64,000 bases of DNA from the NCBI GenBank assembly GCA_963822905.1, contig CAWGJF010000001.1, positions 1,798,001 to 1,862,000 of the forward strand. Reading direction: 5' to 3'. Shown here one piece after another: positions 48,191-57,109 of this stretch. Position 1 is the first letter of the stretch, and each line of letters opens with the position of its first letter. Source of the stretch: CAWGJF01 sp963822905 (GTDB lineage Bacteria > Bacteroidota > Ignavibacteria > Ignavibacteriales > Ignavibacteriaceae). A program made the position numbers and the translations under genes. The notes beneath the pieces are model-generated. The model was not told the origin of the DNA. It was given only the letters and a program-made list of their open reading frames with translations, and did not search any database.

Positions 48191-48979
48191 TTATTCAGTA
48201 ATTATGGAAGTGATAAGTTTTTTATCAATTTCTTCAAAAGGAAAATTTTCAACTGAGAGTTTTGGGTTTTTGTAGTTCCAAACGCTTGCTGATTTTTCTT
48301 TTATGGGTTTAAAATTTTGTTTCTTTGAGAATTTCGATTTTGTAGTAATTACATATAATGGCTTTTTATATTCTTTGCAAAGAATCGCAAGCGGTAAACT
48401 GCCTGATTTATTCACTACATTTTTATTCTTTAAAATGCTGTCAGCCCCAATTATTACTGAATCTGATTTTTTAAGAGCTTTAGCCATCATCGCATCAGTA
48501 ATAAGTTTTACTTTAAATCCTTTCGAAAGTAATTCCTTCGCGGTCAGTCTTCCTTCGTTTTTTGGTCTCGATTCCAGTACTGAAATTTCTAATTTTCTTT
48601 CTGGATCAGCAAGAGAAATTACATTTAAAAATGTTCCACTTCGTGAAATGGTTAAAATACTTTTACATTTTGGGATTTTCTTTTTCAGCTTATCTGAAAT
48701 TCTTTTGAATTTATCACTATCATCCGAATAACCCTGAAAGAAATTTTCTAATTGTCTTAAATCATTTTTACTTAACAGAGTTTTCAGTTTTCTTAAATAA
48801 TTAGTTAGAATCATAAAATGATCTAAATCTTTTTTAATCTTGTTAACGATTCTATTTATTGCTTCCCTGTCATTTATAGATTCAAAAAGTAACTTATTAA
48901 TTTTATAGAGCAGTTCAGAAGACCCGGATGTTTTATCATTTAGAATTTTGTTTAACTTATTATTTTGCGTCCGATTCAT
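48191..48979 (-). CDS. IF-2B (eIF2B-alpha / MtnA-like) family protein
   Basis: 262-residue protein of the family that holds eIF2B regulatory subunits, MtnA and ribose-1,5-bisphosphate isomerase. The core ILTISRSGTFLNVI, ISVLESRPKNEGRL and VIIGADSILKNKNVVNKSGS with the ADS motif mark the Rossmann domain. The N-terminal 90 residues are helical. Bacterial members are often sugar-phosphate isomerases. It is translationally coupled (ATGA overlap) to the nuclease gene before it. No methionine-salvage genes are near, so MtnA is unlikely. Substrate unknown. Confidence 0.84.
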   Translation of the reverse strand: MNRTQNNKLNKILNDKTSGSSELLYKINKLLFESINDREAINRIVNKIKKDLDHFMILTNYLRKLKTLLSKNDLRQLENFFQGYSDDSDKFKRISDKLKKKIPKCKSILTISRSGTFLNVISLADPERKLEISVLESRPKNEGRLTAKELLSKGFKVKLITDAMMAKALKKSDSVIIGADSILKNKNVVNKSGSLPLAILCKEYKKPLYVITTKSKFSKKQNFKPIKEKSASVWNYKNPKLSVENFPFEEIDKKLITSIITE

Positions 48980-50708
48980 ACGGACTCAGTTTCTTTAAAG
49001 GTTTTAGATAATTTCTTAATGTCAAAATATCCTTCATCAGGCTTTAGTTGAGCTAAGTTATTGTTGGAAATTGCTCTATATAATTCATCAAGTGAATAAA
49101 AATTCTTCAGATAAAAAATTCTTACCTTATTCCGGTTCTTGATCAGCCAATTTAAACTGATTTTCAATTTTTCTAAATCCTCCTCTGATGGCAAATACTT
49201 AATCTGGACTGTGTCGGAAAAATAATCTTCGAGAAAAGAATCAAAATTATTTTTCTCATTTACCATATACGATTTTATTACCATTCTTCCTGAAATGAGT
49301 GCAATGTAATCTTTTGAAAACCTTTCGGAGATTTCAATAATAATACGGGCGTCATTCACTGGTTCAGCGAGTAAAGAGCTCTGGTGAACCTGTTTTAAAA
49401 TCAAATCAATTGTATTTTTAATTTCTCCTGCTTTCTCAAATTTTTGCGTTGCAGAAAATTCTTTCATTTTATTGAGCAATCGATTTATTGCGGATTGGTT
49501 TTCTCCTTTAAAAAATTATAAACTTCCTTTAATTCATCGTTGTATTTTTCTGTGTCAGGGATTTCACACGGAACAGTGCAGCGTTCGATATCCGCCAAAA
49601 AACATTTCTTTTTTTTCTTGAATTCCTTTTCAGTGCATTCTCTTAGTGTGAATGTTCTGTCAACAATTTCTTTAACTGCTTCAGCCTTTTTTCTCGATAA
49701 ATATAAACCGAAGTAATCGTTTCCATCAAAATCAAAATAATTGGAAATATCAATAGAGGGGAAAGTATGATTTTTGTTTACTTTAAGAAAGTATTTATTT
49801 CCATATCTTTTTAACTGCGAATTTAATCTTGGATTAATTTTTTTTATCGTCTCAGCTTCGGTTAATAGTGCAGTCAATTCAGAATTTGTCGTGAAATATT
49901 TTATACGAACTGCCTGCCTGACAATTTTCTTAGCTTTCCTACCGGCAGAAGATGAAAAGTAACTTTTTAGTCTGTCATTTAATGATTTGGCTTTCCCAAC
50001 ATAAATAATTTCATCCCTTTTATTAATGAAGTAATAAACTCCGGGAAGGTTTGGACATGAAAATAATGCTTCCTGCAATTGCGGCTTTATTTTTATTTTG
50101 GAAAAACTATTAAATGAATAACTTTGATATTTAACCAGGTCTTCCAGTGTTTCAATTCCTTCTTCATCAGAAAGTTTTTTTATTTGTTTTATGAGAACTT
50201 TTGCCGTTGTTTCAGCATCTCCAAGTGCCCGGTGTGCATTTTTATTCCTGATTTTTAAGTATGTTGAGACTGATGAGAGAGATTTACTCTTTAAGCCGGG
50301 GAATAATTTGCGGGCAATTTTAAGAGTGCAGACTTTATGATTTTCAAATGGGATCCTGTCGTTACGGATCATTTCGGCATTCAGAAATGATTCATCAAAG
50401 CTAATGTTGTGACCGCATATTACTGAATCACTTATGAATGTTTGTATTTCTCCAGCTATAGAATCAAAAGTAGGAGCAGTTTTCACATCCCTGTTTGTAA
50501 TCCCGGTTAGCTGAGTGATGAAGGAAGGAATCTCATAACCCGGATTTATGAGCGATGTATACTTATCAGTTATTTTAAACTTTTTAATCTTTACAATACC
50601 AATCTCAATAATATTATTTGTCCTGGCGGAAAGTCCGGTTGTTTCGACATCAATAACTGAAAAATCAGTTTCTGAAAGATGGCTATTTAAAATTCGGTTG
50701 GATTGCAT
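48976..50708 (-). CDS. DnaQ-like exonuclease fused to UvrC-type GIY-YIG and UVR domains (frame break near 49505)
   Basis: Predicted DNA-repair nuclease of about 574 residues. Residues 1-180: DnaQ/DEDDh exonuclease with D20-V-E22, GHNISFD and HRALGDAE. Residues about 210-300: UvrC N-terminal GIY-YIG nuclease with LPGVYYFINKRDEIIYVGKA and LTEAETIKKINPRLN. After the stop at 49485 the next frame continues INRLLNKMKEFSATQKFEKA, a UVR motif. With one more C in the plus-strand CC at 49505-49506 the protein reads through as FLKGENQSAINRLL. So this is likely one gene with a base error. Similar exonuclease-UvrC proteins occur in Actinobacteria and Bacteroidota. First gene of a minus-strand operon. Confidence 0.87.
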
Positions 50709-50777
50709 TTGTAAAATTTTATACTACAAAATACAAATAAATTCAAAATATAATTTGAATTCCTGTAAAGAAATAAC

Positions 50778-51752
50778 TTAGACAGAAATTTGCCTGTTAT
50801 ATTTGTTTCTGTATTGTATTGGTGATAACCCCGTAATCTTTTTGAATGTAGTTCGAAATGCTTTGGGATCAGAGTATCCAACATTGTACATAACTTCGTT
50901 TACATTTTCTTTTGATGATTCCAGGCTTTGTTTTGCAGCTTCAACTTTTACTCTTTGAATATATTCAACAACAGTATTTGCTGTTGCTTTTTTAAATCTT
51001 CTTTCAAGATTTCTTCTGCTTAGCGCAAGCATTGATGCAAGATGATCGACAGTTATTTTATCCTGGAAATTGGATTCAATAAATTCCTGAGCTTTTTTTA
51101 CCGAATCATCTTCGTGATCCTTTTGCCCGATAAAAATCATAAACGGTGATTGGCTTTCGCGTTGAATATCAATCTGGAATGCTTTCGAACAAAAAACTGC
51201 AGTTTCTCTTCCGGCAAATTTTTCAACAAGATATAAAATAAGATTTAAAGAAGAATATGCTCCACCGCTGGAATAAATTCCTTGTTCGTCAGTAATAATT
51301 TTATCTTCAACTAAATTCACCCCCGGAAACATTTGTCTGAATTCATTTGCGGCAAGCCAGTGAGTTGCACATTTTCTTCCATTTAGTAATCCTGTTGATG
51401 CAAGTAAGAATGCGCCAAGACAAAGACTTGCAACTTCGGAACCTGCTTTATAAAGTTTTATTATCCAGGGAATAAAATCTTTATTCATTTCCACAGCTTT
51501 TTCCAGGTTGCCATACATGGCAGGAATTATAATCAGATCAGTTTTATTTATAGAACTCAACTTATCAGTTGTAATTGTGTAAAGTCCATCATTTAGTTGA
51601 GATTCTTTATCCAATCCAACAAGATGGATATCGAATAATGGAGGCTGACCCATTCTGTTTAAAAGTTCATTAACCTCTGTAAAAACCTGGCGTGGACCTT
51701 CTATATTTCCAAGAATTGCTCCCTTTGTTACAATGATCGAAATGTGTTTCAT
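50778..51752 (-). CDS. GlxA-type transcription regulator (DJ-1/PfpI + AraC HTH)
   Basis: 324-residue regulator. N-terminal DJ-1/PfpI-like domain (about 1-190) with the elbow ASLCLGAFLLASTGLLNG and ATHW; it probably senses a metabolite and is not an active amidase. C-terminal AraC double helix-turn-helix (about 215-320) with LASMLALSRRNLERRFKK and VGYSDPKAFRTTFKKITGLS. The divergent intergenic region next to its start holds a tandem operator-like repeat, which is also found at three more places in the following 10 kb. Likely local regulator of the accessory cluster. Confidence 0.93.
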   Translation of the reverse strand: MKHISIIVTKGAILGNIEGPRQVFTEVNELLNRMGQPPLFDIHLVGLDKESQLNDGLYTITTDKLSSINKTDLIIIPAMYGNLEKAVEMNKDFIPWIIKLYKAGSEVASLCLGAFLLASTGLLNGRKCATHWLAANEFRQMFPGVNLVEDKIITDEQGIYSSGGAYSSLNLILYLVEKFAGRETAVFCSKAFQIDIQRESQSPFMIFIGQKDHEDDSVKKAQEFIESNFQDKITVDHLASMLALSRRNLERRFKKATANTVVEYIQRVKVEAAKQSLESSKENVNEVMYNVGYSDPKAFRTTFKKITGLSPIQYRNKYNRQISV

Positions 51753-51810
51753 AATTCAATTTTAGATATAGTTATTGATGAATTTTGGTAACGAAATTAT
51801 AGAATCACAA

Positions 51811-51851
51811 TGTCGCAATCAACCCCTAAGGTTGTCGTATTTACACCTTTT
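51811..51851. promoter_or_regulatory. Candidate AraC operator, copy A
   Basis: Two half-sites with TGTCG at 51811 and 51833, 22 bases apart, each followed by an A/C-rich ACCCCT or CACCTTTT block. A 41-base gapless match to copy B has 30 identities. It sits between the divergent regulator gene and the NTF2-like gene, and its right end overlaps the TTTG promoter element of the latter. Confidence 0.7.
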
Positions 51852-51878
51852 GATATTTTAACAATGACCCTATGTTTG
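51849..51878 (+). promoter_or_regulatory. Bacteroidota-type promoter for the NTF2-like gene
   Basis: TTTG at 51849-51852 and TATGTTTG at 51871-51878, 18 bases apart. The ATG at 51891 follows almost directly, so the message would have a very short leader. Confidence 0.5.
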
Positions 51879-51890
51879 CTCAGAAGATGA

Positions 51891-52247
51891 ATGAAGCTAA
51901 AACAGATGTCAAAAAGAAATAAATATCTTATTAAAAAAATTATTGATTCCACCCGTAATGAAAACCGGAACTACTTTATGAATCATTTGGCAGATGATGT
52001 AAAATGGAAAATCGTAGGAATGCCTGTTATTGAAGGCAAAAAAGAATTCCTTGAAACAATGAAAGAATTACATCTCGAAAATTTCGGCTCAAATAAAATT
52101 AAAAATATTTTAGCTGAAGGGGACTTTGTTGTTGTAGAAAGTATCGGTAAAAAGAGCACTAATTTTTTCTGTGATATTTATCATCTGAGAAATGAGAAAA
52201 TCCTGGGATTAACTTCTTATATTGTTGATACTTCGTCAAATCTCTGA
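51891..52247 (+). CDS. SnoaL/NTF2-like protein
   Basis: 118-residue protein of the nuclear transport factor 2-like fold: helix YLIKKIIDSTRNENRNYFMN, then the strand DDVKWKIVG with HLADDV and the sheet with EGDFVVVESIGKK. Such proteins bind small hydrophobic molecules and some are isomerases or cyclases. No catalytic pair can be pointed at. First gene of the plus-strand run after operator A. Confidence 0.75.
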   Translation: MKLKQMSKRNKYLIKKIIDSTRNENRNYFMNHLADDVKWKIVGMPVIEGKKEFLETMKELHLENFGSNKIKNILAEGDFVVVESIGKKSTNFFCDIYHLRNEKILGLTSYIVDTSSNL

Positions 52248-52306
52248 GCATCCCGGGAAATTATTTAATTAAATTTTAATAAGAATAAACTTGAAAGGAA
52301 TTAGCA

Positions 52307-52693
52307 ATGTTAGAATACACAAAAACTTTCAGCAGCTTTTCTGTGGATGATATTCAAAAGGCAAAAGAATTTTATGGAAAGACTTTGGGTCTGGAAATCA
52401 GTGGAACTCCAGGAATGGATCAAGTAATACGCTTACATCCAAATGGCGGAAACAGTGTAATGATATATTCAAAACCAAATCATCAACCTGCGACCTTTAC
52501 TGTGTTGAATTTTCATGTAAAAGATGTAGAGAAAACCGTTGATGAACTTACAACCAACGGAGTAAAATTTGAAATTTATGATCAACCCGGATTAAAAACT
52601 GATTCAAAAGGAGTAATGAAAGGAAACGGTCCGACAATCGCCTGGTTCAAAGATCCTGCTGGTAATATTTTATCAATTATCGAAGAAAACTAA
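52307..52693 (+). CDS. VOC family protein (glyoxalase/bleomycin resistance-like)
   Basis: 128-residue vicinal-oxygen-chelate fold protein: FSVDDIQKAKEFYGKTLGLE opens the first beta-alpha-beta-beta module, and PTIAWFKDPAGNILSIIEE closes the second with the metal-ligand Glu near the end. Conserved position E or H at module ends is consistent with metal binding. AAGGAA upstream. Could be a lactoylglutathione lyase-like or a bleomycin-binding type. Substrate unknown. Confidence 0.88.
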   Translation: MLEYTKTFSSFSVDDIQKAKEFYGKTLGLEISGTPGMDQVIRLHPNGGNSVMIYSKPNHQPATFTVLNFHVKDVEKTVDELTTNGVKFEIYDQPGLKTDSKGVMKGNGPTIAWFKDPAGNILSIIEEN

Positions 52694-52743
52694 ATTTTAT
52701 AGAATTTATTAACATAGACTTTAATAAGTGAAAGGAAATTATC

Positions 52744-53634
52744 ATGCAAAAAATAACCCCGTTCCTATGGTATGATACACAGGCTGAAGATGCAGCCAGG
52801 TTTTATACCTCCACTTTTAAGAATTCAAAAATGGGAAGTGTAACAAAGTACAATGATGCAAGCGCTAAAGCTTCGGGAATGAAACCCGGCTCTGCTATGA
52901 CTGTATCATTTCAAATAGCAGGACAAAAATTTACTGCATTAAACGGCGGACCCGTTTTTAAATTTACACATGCAAATTCATTTTTTGTTCAATGTGAAAC
53001 TGAAAATGAAATTGACATGCTATGGGAAAAGCTTTCCGAAAATAGCCCAAAAATATTCTGGCCACTTAAAGAATATCCTTTCAGCAAAAAATATGGTTGG
53101 GTTACTGACAAATTCGGACTTTCATGGCAGCTTAATTTCACTAATTCGCCTCAAAAAATTGCGCCCTTTTTGATGTTTGATGGTAAGCAATTAGGAAAAG
53201 CTGAAGAGGCAATAAATTTTTATGCATCTATTTTTGATAACTCACACATTGATAATGTGATGCATTACGGTCCGGAAAATAAACAGTGTGAAGGATTAGT
53301 TGTACATTCTGCATTCAAACTTTCCGGACTGGACTTTATGGCAATGGACAGTGGAATGCCTGATAATATTAATTTTAATGAGTCTGTTTCCTTTGTAGTT
53401 AATTGTGATGATCAGAAGGAACTGGATAATTTCTGGGACAAATTATCAGAAAGCGGTGATCCTAAAGCTCAGATGTGCGGCTGGTTAAAAGATAAATATG
53501 GCGTGTCGTGGCAAATTGTCCCTACAAAATTAGGCGAATTGTTAAGTAGTAAAGAAGACGGTAAATCGCAGAGAGTTATGCAGAAAGTACTACAAATGAA
53601 AAAGCTTGATATCGCAAAGCTTGAAAATGCTTAA
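52744..53634 (+). CDS. tandem PhnB-like VOC protein
   Basis: 296 residues holding two copies of the PhnB/3-demethylubiquinone-like VOC module. First: ITPFLWYDTQAEDAARFYTS to KYGWVTDKFGLSWQL. Second: IAPFLMFDGKQLGKAEEAIN to WLKDKYGVSWQIVP. Start after GAAAGGAAA. Function not established; PhnB itself has no known reaction. 50 bases after the VOC gene. Confidence 0.9.
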   Translation: MQKITPFLWYDTQAEDAARFYTSTFKNSKMGSVTKYNDASAKASGMKPGSAMTVSFQIAGQKFTALNGGPVFKFTHANSFFVQCETENEIDMLWEKLSENSPKIFWPLKEYPFSKKYGWVTDKFGLSWQLNFTNSPQKIAPFLMFDGKQLGKAEEAINFYASIFDNSHIDNVMHYGPENKQCEGLVVHSAFKLSGLDFMAMDSGMPDNINFNESVSFVVNCDDQKELDNFWDKLSESGDPKAQMCGWLKDKYGVSWQIVPTKLGELLSSKEDGKSQRVMQKVLQMKKLDIAKLENA

Positions 53635-53664
53635 GTACATGTATATTCTGAAAGGAAAAACATA

Positions 53665-54093
53665 ATGAAAGATCTAATTTTAAAATGGCAGTCGCTTTCA
53701 CCATACATACAAAGTCTGCTTCGTATTTTTGCGGCGTTTATGTTTATGTCTGCTGGTACGATGAAGTTGTTTGCGTTCCCAATGGGCGTTCCTCCAAACG
53801 GTGGAACGGTACCATTAATTTCGCAAATTGGACTTGCTGGTATTTTGGAAACTTTTGGCGGACTGATGTTATTGCTTGGTCTTTATACGCGACCCGTTGC
53901 ATTTATCTTAGCAGGTGAAATGGCAGTAGCATATTTCCAGGTTCATTTTCCAATTAACTTTTGGCCTATCATTAATAACGGGCAGCCTGCAATATTATAT
54001 TGTTTTATCTGGTTATATTTTTCTGCTGCAGGGGCCAGGTATTTAAGTATTGACAACTTGATAAAAAAGAGACAACTAACTAAATCACAATGA
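53665..54093 (+). CDS. DoxX family membrane protein
   Basis: 142 residues, four transmembrane helices. LLRIFAAFMFMSAGTMKLFA opens the family pattern, and GLAGILETFGGLMLLLGLYTRPVA is the conserved second helix region. DoxX-family proteins are linked to redox or oxidative-stress responses, though activity is only known in some. 30 bases after the tandem VOC gene. A second DoxX gene is at 61755. Confidence 0.88.
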   Translation: MKDLILKWQSLSPYIQSLLRIFAAFMFMSAGTMKLFAFPMGVPPNGGTVPLISQIGLAGILETFGGLMLLLGLYTRPVAFILAGEMAVAYFQVHFPINFWPIINNGQPAILYCFIWLYFSAAGARYLSIDNLIKKRQLTKSQ

Positions 54094-54159
54094 ACTGATA
54101 TCAACAAAAGAAATAATTCAAAAATTGTTTTAATCAAGAATTCAAACCTGGAGTTTTAA

Positions 54160-54579
54160 ATGTCAGAAAAAAATCAAATGAAACTGAACACCTACTTAAA
54201 CTATAAAGGAAACTGCAGAGATGCATTTGAATTTTATGAAAAACATCTCGGTGGTAAGATTACAATGATGTCAACTTTTAGTGATATGCCTGATAAAAAT
54301 AATATTCCGGGAGAAAACTGGGAGAACAAAATACTTCATGCGCAAATTGAAATTGGCAACGGCATCTTGATGGGTGCTGATATTCCTAATGCTGAACCAA
54401 TGCGCAGTGCTTATATAACTTTAAGTAGTCCGGATGAAGATGAAGTTGAAAGAATTTATAAGTTACTTTCCGATTGTGGACAAATTTTTATGAAGATGGA
54501 AAAAACTTTTTTTGCTTCCCGGTTTGCAATGCTCCGCGATAGATTCGGTACATCCTGGATGCTTTTATGTGAACAATAA
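54160..54579 (+). CDS. PhnB-like VOC protein, single module
   Basis: 139-residue protein with LNTYLNYKGNCRDAFEFYEK and FASRFAMLRDRFGTSWMLLC, the single-module PhnB pattern. Similar to the tandem VOC protein. It is the third VOC gene in this stretch. Preceded by a GGAG site about 8 bases before the ATG. Substrate unknown. Confidence 0.88.
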   Translation: MSEKNQMKLNTYLNYKGNCRDAFEFYEKHLGGKITMMSTFSDMPDKNNIPGENWENKILHAQIEIGNGILMGADIPNAEPMRSAYITLSSPDEDEVERIYKLLSDCGQIFMKMEKTFFASRFAMLRDRFGTSWMLLCEQ

Positions 54580-54628
54580 ATTTTATCAAAAAAATAATTA
54601 ATTAAAATAAATATTAAGGAGAAAATTT

Positions 54629-55069
54629 ATGTCAACAATAAAACTTCACCGTGTATTTAAGGCAGCGCCAAATAAAATCTACCGTGCTTTTCTTGATGCT
54701 GATGCCCAGGCAAAATGGCTTCCGCCTAATGGATTTACTTGTAAAGTGCATCATCTTGATGCCAAAGTTGGTGGAACATATAAAATGTCGTTTACAAATT
54801 TCACAACAGGTAAAAGTCATTCTTTCGGAGGAAAATATATTGAGTTAGTGGAAAACAAAAGTATCCGCTATTCAGATCAGTTTGATGATCCTAATATGCC
54901 GGGCGAAATGATCACAACAATTACAATAAAACAAGTTTCCTGCGGTTCTGATGTTACAATTGTACAAGAGAATGTGCCTGATGCTATTCCACCTGAAATG
55001 TGCTACCTCGGCTGGCAGGAATCACTTGATCAACTGGGTAATCTTGTTAACCCGGATATTCCTGATTGA
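54629..55069 (+). CDS. SRPBCC (AHSA1-like) protein
   Basis: 146-residue START-fold protein: HRVFKAAPNKIYRAFLDADA at the start and YLGWQESLDQLGNLVNPDI at the end, with GTYKMSFTNFTTGKSHSFGG between. AAGGAGA precedes the ATG. Shares the typical lipid or hydrophobic-ligand cavity. The last codons run into a decayed membrane gene. One of three SRPBCC genes in the window. Confidence 0.88.
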   Translation: MSTIKLHRVFKAAPNKIYRAFLDADAQAKWLPPNGFTCKVHHLDAKVGGTYKMSFTNFTTGKSHSFGGKYIELVENKSIRYSDQFDDPNMPGEMITTITIKQVSCGSDVTIVQENVPDAIPPEMCYLGWQESLDQLGNLVNPDIPD

Positions 55070-55322
55070 CATTATATTGTGGACAACATTAATTGCAGGC
55101 ACATTAGATATTGCTGCAGCATTTATTAATTCTTATTTAAGAGCAGAGGTTAGTCCTGTTATGCGCTGCAATTTATAGAAATCGGCATTCTTGGTGAAAC
55201 ATCTTTTGAAGGAGGAATTTTAACTGCATTACTTGGGCTGCTGTTTCATTATTTAATCGCGTTTACCTTAGACGATTATCTTTTTTACGTTGTACCCAAA
55301 AATCAAAGCTTTTATAAGTAGT
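55064..55322 (+). pseudogene. Truncated copy of the YagU-like membrane protein gene
   Basis: In one frame: WTTLIAGTLDIAAAFINSYL then a shift to IEIGILGETSFEGGILTALL and GLLFHYLIAFT. These match, in order, the intact protein at 60858-61355 (WTALLAGTLDICAAFINSYL, GGLLTALLGLLFHFFIAFS). The 5' end is missing, at least one frame shift is present, and the last half is lost. A real duplicated remnant. Confidence 0.82.
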
Positions 55323-55333
55323 CGAAGAATCTT

Positions 55334-55374
55334 TGCCGGATTTAACCCATTAGAATATCGTAGTTGTACCTGTC
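55334..55374. promoter_or_regulatory. Candidate AraC operator, copy D (orphan)
   Basis: TGCCG at 55334 and TATCG at 55356, 22 bases apart, with AACCCATTAGAA and TTGTACCT blocks as in copy B. It lies right after the yagU-like remnant; downstream is only the end of the convergent MocR gene. Possibly left over from a lost gene. Confidence 0.6.
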
Positions 55375-55484
55375 CTATATTAATAATTTTAGAAGATTTC
55401 TTTATAAACGTATATTAACAAAAGAATTCAAATTAAATAGAATCTGTCAAAAATCGAATTAAGTTGTACGTATATTTATTAATT

Positions 55485-56978
55485 TTAAACATCGCTGAAT
55501 TTTTCCAATACTTTTTTTAATCTTTTTAATCCGTCAACAATTTCATTCTTTTTGAATGATGGATATCCCAGCATAAGTGCCGGATCTTTGAAAAATTTTA
55601 TAGAAGATCTGGATAATGGGATTACGGTAATGTTATTTCTTTTTGCTTCTTCTGTAATTTTTTTATCATCTAAATATTTAGGAAGCCAACCGATAATATG
55701 CATCCCCGCCGGTGATTCTTTAACATTTATAAGTTCCTTTAATTCTTTTTTTATTTCATTAATTAAAAAATCTTGTCTTTTTTTATAAAGCACTCTCATT
55801 TTTCTAATATGTTTTGTGAAGTGTCCATCTTTTAAAAAAAGATAAGTTATAATTTGCTCAAACACCGGGTTTTGTATGTCAGTCATTAGCTTAGCTGTAG
55901 CAAGAATTTCATACAACCCTGGATCAGTAACAACTAAATACCCTAATCGGAGCCCTGGAAACAACACCTTGCTGAAAGTGCCTAAATAAATAACCGAATT
56001 ATTTTTATCCATTCCCTGCAAAGATGGAAGAGGACTTCCGGCGTAGCGAAACTCGCTGTCGTAATCATCTTCAATAATCAAGCAATCGTTTTTGTTAGCG
56101 TATTGTAAAAGCTCGTTTCTTCTTGAAGCTCCCATTACTGCGCCTGTAGGATATTGGTGTGACGGAGTTGTGTAAATTAATTTAGGTTTTGGATAATTCT
56201 TAAAAATGTATTGGATGTCAATTCCATCTGAATCCAAAGGTGCGGGACATACTTTTGCCTGCGAAAATTTCAGTGCAAATTTGATTCCGAAATATCCGGG
56301 GTCTTCAATTACAACTGAATCATCTTTATCAACTAAAGCTCTTACAATTAAATCCAATCCCTGCTGTGAACCGTTTACAATAATTACCTGGTCGGTTTCA
56401 CAATTAACCGCTCTATATGTTCTTAAATATTTTGCAATTTCCTCCCGCAGTGGTCTGTATCCCGCCGCGTCACCGTATCTCAAATGAATGTTGGAATAGA
56501 TTTGTGAAGTTTGGTTAATTAACTTCAACCAGGTTTTAATTGGAAAATCATCTAACGAAGGAACGCTTGTTTGAAACGGAACTATTTTTTGGGGAGCTAT
56601 CGCCTGGCGGTAATAATGCATTGATTCCATCTGGCTGCTAATCTTCGAAAATATTTTTTCCTCAGATCTTTTAGCAGAACCGCCCTCTTTCGCTTGTAAT
56701 AATTTATCCGGGATTTTATTTACATAAGAACCTGATCCCTGTTTCCCTCTTATATATCCTTCCAATAATAACTGTTGGAAAGCGGCGGCGACTGTGTAGC
56801 GGGAGATTTTTAATTCGGCAGCTAATGACCGCGTTCCGGGAAGCTTTTGCCCGAATGAAAATTTTCCTTCTCGGATTGATTTTCTTATCGAATTATAAAG
56901 CTGTTCATATAAAGGCACACTCGATAAATAATTCAACTTAAACGCGACTAAAGGTATTTCTTCTATTTGTTTAGGCAT
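55485..56978 (-). CDS. MocR-type regulator (GntR HTH + aminotransferase domain)
   Basis: 497 residues. N-terminal GntR winged helix (about 18-80): YEQLYNSIRKSIREGKFSFG, LPGTRSLAAELKISRYTVAA and EGYIRGKQGSGSYV. C-terminal class I aminotransferase-like domain with PLP-binding LGTFSKVLFPGLRLGYLVV and the EDDYDSEFRY motif. Members include PdxR (PLP synthesis) and GabR. No PLP or GABA genes are next to it. The neighbour across the divergent region is an SDR gene. A ten-base direct repeat in its own promoter region may be its site. Confidence 0.92.
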   Translation of the reverse strand: MPKQIEEIPLVAFKLNYLSSVPLYEQLYNSIRKSIREGKFSFGQKLPGTRSLAAELKISRYTVAAAFQQLLLEGYIRGKQGSGSYVNKIPDKLLQAKEGGSAKRSEEKIFSKISSQMESMHYYRQAIAPQKIVPFQTSVPSLDDFPIKTWLKLINQTSQIYSNIHLRYGDAAGYRPLREEIAKYLRTYRAVNCETDQVIIVNGSQQGLDLIVRALVDKDDSVVIEDPGYFGIKFALKFSQAKVCPAPLDSDGIDIQYIFKNYPKPKLIYTTPSHQYPTGAVMGASRRNELLQYANKNDCLIIEDDYDSEFRYAGSPLPSLQGMDKNNSVIYLGTFSKVLFPGLRLGYLVVTDPGLYEILATAKLMTDIQNPVFEQIITYLFLKDGHFTKHIRKMRVLYKKRQDFLINEIKKELKELINVKESPAGMHIIGWLPKYLDDKKITEEAKRNNITVIPLSRSSIKFFKDPALMLGYPSFKKNEIVDGLKRLKKVLEKFSDV

Positions 56979-56989
56979 AATGTGATTTA

Positions 56990-57023
56990 AAATAATGGCA
57001 TGGTAATATTATTAAATAATGGC
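56990..57023. promoter_or_regulatory. Direct repeat AAATAATGGC, candidate MocR site
   Basis: AAATAATGGC at 56990-56999 and again at 57014-57023, 24 bases apart, 12 bases before the MocR start on the other strand. MocR-type regulators often bind direct repeats in the divergent promoter region. Confidence 0.5.
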
Positions 57024-57109
57024 TCTTTTTAAGATACTAAGTTCAATATAAATTTTCATTTTATTAAGAGTAAATTCTATTTAAACAGAGGGAAAATTAT
57101 GGTTTTGCT

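Noticed and set aside
48191..48979. Methylthioribose-1-phosphate isomerase (mtnA)
   Set aside because: The protein is shorter than MtnA and no methionine-salvage gene is nearby; only family level is justified.
48976..49479. Separate gene for a UVR-motif protein
   Set aside because: It starts with the UVR motif that completes the preceding nuclease after a one-base shift, so it is treated as the C-terminal part of that gene.
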